Positions 1-4,955 of a stretch of DNA of 10,060 nucleotides are shown here, in pieces. Below the pieces are notes generated by a model. That model saw nothing but the letters and a program-made list of their open reading frames with translations, ran no database searches and was not told the DNA's origin. The stretch covers positions 1-10,060 of the forward strand of contig JBILCM010000080.1 of NCBI GenBank assembly GCA_044353165.1. The letters run 5' to 3'. Both the position numbers and the translations under genes were made by a program. Source of the stretch: JBILCM01 sp044353165 (GTDB lineage Bacteria > Bacillota > Bacilli > Paenibacillales > YIM-B00363). The stretch's first letter is position 1; each line of letters opens with the position of its first letter.

Positions 1-641
1 TCCGCTCGTTCCAACTTCGATTCAATGATGAACTGCTTAACGCTGCGGCCGATGAATTGTTTGAACCTTTTGGCAAAATAACGCTTAGACATACAAGCCT
101 CCTGCGCCAGCTGATCGATCGTCACGGGCACGCCGGGATGTTCCCGTATGTATGCGGCGGATAGATAGATCGCTTGACGAACAGGATCCTGTCGTTGCGG
201 TGTGTCATAGACTTGATGCCGCGCTAGAACGATCAACAACTGCATGAGCGCCAATCGCGCTTCTTCCATATATAAGAATGGACGACGTTGCATAAGTTCA
301 ATGTAACGGGTAAGCAGCGCTTCGAATGCCACATGTTCTGTGAGCAACGGACAGACCTCAGGCAAGAAGGCCACCCCATCAGAAACAAAATGAATATACG
401 TCACAACCAAAGGATTCTCAGGGTTGTGTTGCGCACGTATGCGATCACCCGGGCGGAACAGATGGCACGACTGGGGTTGGATGGGGATGGACCGCCCGTT
501 GCACTCCATCGTGCCCTCACCTTGCCAGACATACCATAGATCGTAGTCTGTCATCTGCGTCTCCCATTTCCAAGACGGCTCACAGACTACTTTCGCGCAG
601 ATGGGTTGCAGCACCAGAACTTTCGGCTGGCTCCATTCCAT
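1..641 (-). CDS. AraC-family transcriptional regulator (3' end cut by window edge)
   Basis: This is a DNA-binding regulator of the AraC/XylS family; its regulon and ligand cannot be told from the sequence. The 213 visible residues begin MEWSQPKVLV. Residues ~25-90 look like the cupin-type sensing domain (WYVWQGEG, then LFRPGD, then VTYIHF). A helical linker follows, and the first helix-turn-helix lies at ~172-197 (VTIDQLAQEACMSKRYFAKRF). The second helix-turn-helix, roughly 50-60 residues by family norm, lies beyond position 1. I chose the ATG at 641 because GAGGTGAG sits about 5 bases upstream and this frame continues into the AraC domain; a second ATG at 636 is in another frame. The gene starts 12 bases after the stop of the phosphatase gene, so the two are probably co-transcribed. 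The family call is firm and the function is open. Confidence 0.93.
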   Translation of the reverse strand, partial: MEWSQPKVLVLQPICAKVVCEPSWKWETQMTDYDLWYVWQGEGTMECNGRSIPIQPQSCHLFRPGDRIRAQHNPENPLVVTYIHFVSDGVAFLPEVCPLLTEHVAFEALLTRYIELMQRRPFLYMEEARLALMQLLIVLARHQVYDTPQRQDPVRQAIYLSAAYIREHPGVPVTIDQLAQEACMSKRYFAKRFKQFIGRSVKQFIIESKLERA

Positions 642-653
642 CCCTACTCACCT

Positions 654-1496
654 CTATGCGCTTCGAATGACTTCGATCATCGCCGCGTGGATGCGCCCGT
701 TCGAGGCGAGGACATCGCGCGTCGCAAGCGCATACGGTTGACCGTCCATATCGGTCACGGCACCGCCCGCTTCGCTCACCAACAACATGCCCGCCGCGAT
801 ATCCCACGCGTTGAGGTTCGGTTCCCAAAAGCCGCTCAGTCGACCCGCGGCAACGTAGGCCAGATGCAGCGCTGCGGAACCCGCACTGCGCAAGTTGCGC
901 ACCTGGGGCGCGAAAGCATGCATCTGCCGCAATGCTTGCGGCAACACCGCTTCACGGTCGGCCGGGAATCCTGTGGCCAGCAAGCTGTCCGCAAGCGTCG
1001 CTTCCGTAGAGACACTCATGCGTCTGCCCCGCACATAAGCGCCTTTGCCTTTCTCCGCTACGAACATCTCATCATGCGACGGATCATAGACGACACCCAC
1101 AATAACTTCACCGCGATAAGCTAATGCTATAGAGACCGAGAAGAACGGAAACCCATGGATGAAATTCGTCGTTCCATCAATCGGATCCACAATCCACACG
1201 TATTCCGCTGATTGCACAGCTTCCAAAGCACGCTTCGAACCTTCCGTGCCAGGCGCCGCGCCTTCCTCGCCAAGAATGGCGTGGCTAGGGAAATAGGTGT
1301 GAATTAAGTTGCGTATTAACGTTTCTGTGCTTTTATCAACTTCCGTCACCAGGTCATGCCTTGACGTCTTGACTTGGATGTCGGCAGCTTTCCCTAACCG
1401 GCTCTTGATCCATTCCCCTGCTTTCGCCGCAGCGTTCACAGCTACCGCGGTGAATGATTTCCCCGTAACGACATAATTCTCGCGATTGGATTCCAT
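654..1496 (-). CDS. Inositol monophosphatase family protein (SuhB/IMPase-like)
   Basis: This is a Mg2+-dependent sugar-phosphate phosphatase of the inositol monophosphatase superfamily, 280 aa, close to the usual length of about 260-275. The metal-binding motifs are all present: Glu77/Glu78 in LGEEG, DPIDGTTNF at 104-112 (Asp104 and Asp107), and WDIAAG at 231-236 with Asp232. The GTTNFIHGFPFF stretch is typical of true IMPases rather than CysQ or fructose bisphosphatase. No signal peptide is seen, so the protein is probably cytoplasmic. The substrate (inositol-1-phosphate or another sugar phosphate) cannot be fixed from sequence. The ATG at 1496 has GAGGTG 11 bases upstream, a somewhat long spacing. 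The gene lies 96 bases after uvsE and 12 bases before the AraC-family gene. Confidence 0.95.
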   Translation of the reverse strand: MESNRENYVVTGKSFTAVAVNAAAKAGEWIKSRLGKAADIQVKTSRHDLVTEVDKSTETLIRNLIHTYFPSHAILGEEGAAPGTEGSKRALEAVQSAEYVWIVDPIDGTTNFIHGFPFFSVSIALAYRGEVIVGVVYDPSHDEMFVAEKGKGAYVRGRRMSVSTEATLADSLLATGFPADREAVLPQALRQMHAFAPQVRNLRSAGSAALHLAYVAAGRLSGFWEPNLNAWDIAAGMLLVSEAGGAVTDMDGQPYALATRDVLASNGRIHAAMIEVIRSA

Positions 1497-1499
1497 CCT

Positions 1500-1592
1500 C
1501 TACTGCACACCTCGCTCGCTTAGGCTTACTTCCTCTAGAACGAAAGTACCCCAAAAGCATAGGAAAAGCAATAGGAACGCCAGGAACGCCGA
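1500..1592 (-). other. Short hydrophobic reading frame between uvsE and the phosphatase gene
   Basis: The 96-base gap after uvsE contains 30 sense codons in the uvsE frame, ending in TAG three bases before the phosphatase ATG. The frame is strikingly hydrophobic (SAFLAFLLLFLCFWGTFVL, then the charged tail EEVSLSERGVQ), like a one-helix membrane peptide. The only normal initiator near its start is a TTG at 1571, and no ribosome site precedes it. It may therefore be chance from T-rich DNA. I see no promoter or terminator in this gap. Confidence 0.2.
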
Positions 1593-2564
1593 TCAGATCT
1601 CGAGTGTGGCGCCATCGATTTTGTTTACTGCCGGGCTTCGCACAAGTTCTCGCACCAAGCGGAATAACGCATCATCTTTGCGCTTCGCTTCAATCATCAC
1701 GTCGAGGTGCGGCGTCTGCGGGGCAATGGATTGGGCGAATGCCAGGAACGAGGCGGCATCTACGTAGTCCGCATGCCCGCGCGGGTCTCGTTCACTCTTC
1801 GGACTGGACAGATGCATCTTAGGCACCAATAACGGTTCGTGGGCCTCATCCTTCCATGTCGATTGAATGTCAGGCCAGAGATCTTCTGCGCGCTCACCCT
1901 TATTATTCACCTGATGATGGTGCAGATCGAACACCATCGGGACTCCGATGCGCTCGGCCACTTCCAACGTTTCACGAGCGGTGAACGTCTTATCATCGTT
2001 CTCGAGCGTGATGCGCTCTCGGATGCGCTGCGGGAGGTTGTTCGCGTTCTCCACAAATCGTTCGCCTGCAGTCGACTTCTCGCCATACGTGCCGCCAATG
2101 TGGATGTTACATTTGTACCGATGATCCAGCCCCATCGCTTCGAACATATCGACATGGTGATCCATTGCACGGAGAGCTTGCGCAAGTACGTCTTCGCGAG
2201 GCGTGTTGAGCACGGTAAAATGATCCGGGTGAAAACTGATACGCATGGCATGCTCCTGTGCATATGCACCAAGCTGCGCAAAGAGTGGATCGAGCACAAC
2301 ATAAGGGTTCCAACCGGTGAGCAATTCGTGGGTATATAGAGGAATGAGTTTTGAGGAAAGGCGGTACAGCTTAATGCCCTCAGCTTTGTTATAGCGCAAA
2401 TGGCGCAGTGTGTTATTGATGTTCTCTGCGGCAATACGTTCAAGTTTGCGAATCGCGGCCTCCCGGTCGGTTAAAATTTTAAAATGAGTGGCAGTCATCG
2501 TCCGAGAAGGGGATGCGTTCTGAAGATGGACAGACATGGCGACGTAACCAAACCGAATAATCAT
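1593..2564 (-). CDS. uvsE: UV DNA damage repair endonuclease UvsE (UVDE family)
   Basis: UvsE nicks DNA 5' to UV photoproducts and starts an alternative excision-repair route independent of UvrABC. The protein is 323 aa and has the TIM-barrel UVDE layout. It opens with MIIRFGYVAMS and carries NTLRHLRYN near residue 51. Candidate metal and catalytic residues are in place: His112 and His115 (FHPDHF), His155 (NIHIGG), Glu188 (TLENDDK), Asp213 with His215-217 (FDLHHHQVN), Lys249 and His251 (KMHLSSP), His264 and Glu292 (MIEAKRKD). I prefer the ATG at 2564 to the longer in-frame ATG at 2594, because AAAGGGGG lies 6 bases upstream of 2564 and the conserved family N-terminus begins there. The gene follows ddl after 80 bases with no hairpin between. 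In spore formers the enzyme fits a UV-resistance role, which is an inference here. Confidence 0.96.
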   Translation of the reverse strand: MIIRFGYVAMSVHLQNASPSRTMTATHFKILTDREAAIRKLERIAAENINNTLRHLRYNKAEGIKLYRLSSKLIPLYTHELLTGWNPYVVLDPLFAQLGAYAQEHAMRISFHPDHFTVLNTPREDVLAQALRAMDHHVDMFEAMGLDHRYKCNIHIGGTYGEKSTAGERFVENANNLPQRIRERITLENDDKTFTARETLEVAERIGVPMVFDLHHHQVNNKGERAEDLWPDIQSTWKDEAHEPLLVPKMHLSSPKSERDPRGHADYVDAASFLAFAQSIAPQTPHLDVMIEAKRKDDALFRLVRELVRSPAVNKIDGATLEI

Positions 2565-2644
2565 GAATTGCCCCCTTTGGTGCATGATCCCCATTGTTCT
2601 TTAGGATACCTTGGAGGGCATGAACATATGTATAAAATTTCTAC

Positions 2645-3772
2645 TTATTTCATGCCGTACTTGATATGCTTCTTCTCTTCGTGTCGCTCCATCGCCAGAT
2701 GCAATAACTCATCAAGCAGCGCTCTGTAATTGACGCCCGTCGCCTTCCACAGGAGCGGGTACATCGAGAATGGGGTGAAGCCCGGCATCGTGTTGATTTC
2801 GTTGATCAACAATTGGCCGTCCTCGCGGCGCAAGAAAAAATCAACGCGCGACAAACCTGCTCCGTCAATCGCTAGGAATGCGCGGATGGCCATCTCACGT
2901 GCGGACGCCGCAATTTCCGGTGGAAGATCGGCAGGAATCGTCATCACAGATTTTCCATCAATATATTTCGCATTGTAGTCGTAAAATTCACTTGAAGCCG
3001 CAATTTCTCCGGCCACAGAAGCGCGAGGGCTGTCATTGCCGAGGACACTCACTTCGATCTCACGCGCATCCACGAACTCTTCGACAATAACTTTGCGATC
3101 GTATTGGAATGCCATCTGGACGGCTTCCAAGAGCTGTTCCCGATCGCGCGCCTTGGAGATGCCCACAGAGGAACCGAGATTGGCAGGTTTCACGAAACAA
3201 GGATACCCCAGTGACACTTCAATCTCCATAATGTGCTGGGTTTGTTCGAGTTCCCATTGTTTCCTTGTAAAATGTCGATACACACACTGCGGCAAATCGG
3301 CCGTGGCGAACATCCGCTTCATGGCAACCTTGTCCATACCCACAGCGGAAGCCAACACGCCAGCGCCGACATAAGGAACGTTCAACATCTCGAGCAACCC
3401 TTGAATCGTACCGTCTTCACCGAACGTACCGTGCAACAACGGGAATACGACGTCGACCGTTCTCAGGGCGCTGCGAACCGCATCACCTGCACCGCTGTGC
3501 GCCAAATTACCAAACAATGGCGCAAGCGCTTGCGCATTCTCGCCAATGACGGTACCTGCTTCAGCAAACTTCAGTTGTTGCACATCCGCTACGGGACCTT
3601 GCAACTGCGGCCCTGCGCGCCACGTCCCCTCGGTTGTAATATAGAATGGAACGATCTCATACGTATGATAATCGAACTCACCAATCACAGCTTTCGCCGT
3701 AGATAAGGAGACTTCGTGTTCTCCTGATTTGCCGCCGTAGATTAACCCGACACGAATTTTCTGCTGTTCCAT
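2645..3772 (-). CDS. ddl: D-alanine--D-alanine ligase
   Basis: This cytoplasmic ATP-grasp enzyme joins two D-alanines for the end of the peptidoglycan stem peptide. At 375 aa it is the longer DdlA-like form. Motifs in order: GGKSGEHEVS (13-22, substrate-binding Glu), HGTFGEDG (114-121), the VGMDK region near 144, FVKPANLGSSVGISKA (193-208, ATP-binding loop), YDYNAKY (264-270), SRVDFF (308-313) and NEINTMPGFTPFSMYP (324-339, metal-binding Glu and Asn). The Lys269-Tyr270 pair in the omega loop is the signature of D-Ala-D-Ala specificity; VanA-type D-lactate ligases have His there and Leuconostoc-type enzymes have Phe. So this is a housekeeping, not a resistance, ligase. AAGGGAGG lies 6 bases before the ATG. 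The gene starts 12 bases after the amidase stop, and its ribosome binding site abuts that stop codon, which suggests coupled translation. Confidence 0.97.
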   Translation of the reverse strand: MEQQKIRVGLIYGGKSGEHEVSLSTAKAVIGEFDYHTYEIVPFYITTEGTWRAGPQLQGPVADVQQLKFAEAGTVIGENAQALAPLFGNLAHSGAGDAVRSALRTVDVVFPLLHGTFGEDGTIQGLLEMLNVPYVGAGVLASAVGMDKVAMKRMFATADLPQCVYRHFTRKQWELEQTQHIMEIEVSLGYPCFVKPANLGSSVGISKARDREQLLEAVQMAFQYDRKVIVEEFVDAREIEVSVLGNDSPRASVAGEIAASSEFYDYNAKYIDGKSVMTIPADLPPEIAASAREMAIRAFLAIDGAGLSRVDFFLRREDGQLLINEINTMPGFTPFSMYPLLWKATGVNYRALLDELLHLAMERHEEKKHIKYGMK

Positions 3773-3784
3773 GTGTGCCTCCCT

Positions 3785-4786
3785 TTAAAACCGATCACGG
3801 ATCCGAAAAAACCGATACACGGTTCGCTCTGTCCATGCGTAAGAATCTTGATAATCCCAATAACGCCCCTTGCAATTGGTGGTGTGTGCGTTGACGAGCG
3901 GGAACCCGGCCCCATCCGTCGCCGTGACGATCGCACTATGTTGAAACCGTCCGTTGCCGTCAAAATCATAGCAGATCACATCGCCAGTCGTCAGTTCCTC
4001 CGGGGAACGCACTTCCTCCGCGCGCAATCCGCTTCTGCGGATGGTGAGCAGGAATAACTGTAACGAATGAGCGACACTCCAGCTGTAACTCCACAGTTCT
4101 TTCCCACCGGATTGGCCCTTATACCACCAACCTGTTTCTCTCACATCAGTATAGTGCATGGGCGCGCCGCCTGCATAGAGGCATTGTGAAACATAGTTGG
4201 TGCAGTCAACGGCAAAATGCAAATACCGCGGATTCGGTTCGTTCCAGTACTGATCCGCATAACGTTTCACCGCTTCACGATCGTAGAAGGGTGTCTGTGT
4301 CTGAATCTCAATCGGCTCTGGTTGCGTGGGGCGGGTCAGTCTGGGCTGTCTGAACGGTTCATCCACAATCCGTCGCCCAACCCCCAACTCCCGCATTGTC
4401 CGCCGCTCTGGCACCGCAGGCTCCACGCCCACAATCACCCACGTGCCGCTTGGCAAAGAAGCCAATGTGACGCGCACTTGATCCATGCGTTCCTCCGTCT
4501 GCTCAACCCCCTGACGGCGCCGTACCGATTTCTTGGTCAACATGAATTCAACGGTCAATTTGCGTTCGGTTTCTTCTACACTCACAATTTTATAACGCGT
4601 CTCTTCATGAACGGGTTTGCGTCCCGTCTCAAGATCTCTAAGTTTCAAGCGCTCCAACCGTTGCTGCTCTAGCCTTAAGAATCGCTCATCACCCAGCAAT
4701 AAATCGTCCATAAAAAAATGGTATTCGGCTTCACTCTGGTTGGCCCTGCGAACATATTCATCGATCAGCGACTTCCATTTCAACAT
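3785..4786 (-). CDS. Amidase_6-type putative amidase (NlpC/P60-like cysteine fold)
   Basis: The C-terminal half (about 165-333 of 333 aa) matches the 'putative amidase domain' (Amidase_6) family, which has a papain-like Cys-His-Asn active site and is thought to cut peptide or amide bonds in cell-wall material. Visible candidates are Cys195 in VDCTNYVSQCLYAGG, His283 in FQHSAIVT and Asn299 in PLVNAHTTN. The N-terminal ~150 residues are charged, with a predicted helical stretch rich in Arg, Glu and Leu at about 35-55, and I do not recognise them. There is no signal peptide or membrane segment, odd for a wall hydrolase. I chose the ATG at 4786 because GGAGG sits 7 bases upstream; the in-frame ATG at 4807 would add MCIGGGP and lies upstream of that GGAGG. 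The gene leads a group with ddl 12 bases downstream. The true substrate is unknown. Confidence 0.88.
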   Translation of the reverse strand: MLKWKSLIDEYVRRANQSEAEYHFFMDDLLLGDERFLRLEQQRLERLKLRDLETGRKPVHEETRYKIVSVEETERKLTVEFMLTKKSVRRRQGVEQTEERMDQVRVTLASLPSGTWVIVGVEPAVPERRTMRELGVGRRIVDEPFRQPRLTRPTQPEPIEIQTQTPFYDREAVKRYADQYWNEPNPRYLHFAVDCTNYVSQCLYAGGAPMHYTDVRETGWWYKGQSGGKELWSYSWSVAHSLQLFLLTIRRSGLRAEEVRSPEELTTGDVICYDFDGNGRFQHSAIVTATDGAGFPLVNAHTTNCKGRYWDYQDSYAWTERTVYRFFRIRDRF

Positions 4787-4842
4787 CGGGCCGCCTCCAA
4801 TACACAAGATTGTGAAGTCATTTATATGCGAAAGGGATAGGA

Positions 4843-4848
4843 TTTATA
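4843..4848 (-). promoter_or_regulatory. Weak candidate -10 for the amidase-ddl operon
   Basis: On the minus strand the hexamer TATAAA (5 of 6 matches to TATAAT) lies about 57 bases before the amidase ATG. No good -35 is seen at 16-18 bases; the best options, such as TTTAGG, are poor. An exact TATAAT also occurs on the minus strand at 4899-4894, again without a convincing -35. A leftward promoter is expected in this divergent region, but I cannot place it firmly. Confidence 0.25.
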
Positions 4849-4860
4849 CGTTTTTTGTCC

Positions 4861-4889
4861 TTTACCTAAACAGCTCAAAAAGATATACT
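4861..4889 (+). promoter_or_regulatory. SigA-like promoter of acnA
   Basis: TTTACC (4861-4866, 4 of 6 to TTGACA) is followed after exactly 17 bases by TATACT (4884-4889, 5 of 6 to TATAAT). The predicted transcription start is near 4896, giving a leader of about 60 bases before the acnA ATG. It is the best promoter match I found on this strand in the 169-base intergenic region. It has the same layout as the promoter proposed for the IclR gene. Confidence 0.6.
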
Positions 4890-4904
4890 TAAATTATATA
4901 TGCC

Positions 4905-4921
4905 ATGAAATATCGTTTCAT
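4905..4921 (+). promoter_or_regulatory. Inverted repeat in the acnA leader (candidate operator or RNA hairpin)
   Basis: ATGAAA (4905-4910) and TTTCAT (4916-4921) are perfect inverted copies around the five bases TATCG. The dyad lies about 10-25 bases after the predicted transcription start and ends 14 bases before the AAAGGAGG ribosome binding site. That position would suit a repressor site or a small hairpin in the mRNA. It does not fit the cre consensus, because the CG is off-centre, and it does not show the ATAA-N7-TTAT pattern of CcpC. The role is unknown. Confidence 0.4.
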
Positions 4922-4935
4922 CTGGTGCAACTATT

Positions 4936-4943
4936 AAAGGAGG
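4936..4943 (+). promoter_or_regulatory. Strong ribosome binding site with unusual spacing to the acnA start
   Basis: AAAGGAGG is close to a perfect Shine-Dalgarno, but it sits 12 bases before the ATG at 4956, longer than the usual 5-9. A GTG at 4948 is only 4 bases away, but it opens a three-codon frame (GTG AAA GCA TGA) whose stop overlaps the acnA ATG. No other in-frame start between 4943 and 4956 makes sense, so acnA most likely starts at 4956. Confidence 0.6.
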
Positions 4944-4955
4944 TATTGTGAAAGC

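Noticed and set aside
606..1124. Long plus-strand open frame (172 codons) opposite the phosphatase gene
   Set aside because: It lies wholly antisense to a clear enzyme gene, shows no recognisable domain and has low-quality, His/Arg-rich composition typical of a shadow frame.
1839..2443. Overlapping open frames on both strands within uvsE
   Set aside because: The UvsE frame alone carries the conserved metal-binding residues; the others are Ser/Arg/Cys-rich shadows.
2565..2644. Promoter or terminator between ddl and uvsE
   Set aside because: The 80 bases contain AT-rich hexamers but no well-spaced -35/-10 pair and no stable hairpin.
2645..3772. Vancomycin-resistance type ligase
   Set aside because: The omega loop has Lys-Tyr (AKY), the D-Ala-D-Ala signature, and no vanH or vanX homolog lies beside it.
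4905..4921. Carbon catabolite (cre) site in the acnA leader
   Set aside because: The dyad TGAAA-N5-TTTCA looks similar, but it is one base too long and its CG is not central, so it does not fit the cre consensus.
4900..4926. Iron-responsive element in the acnA leader
   Set aside because: The hairpin has a 5-base TATCG loop and lacks the CAGUGN hexaloop and the bulged C.
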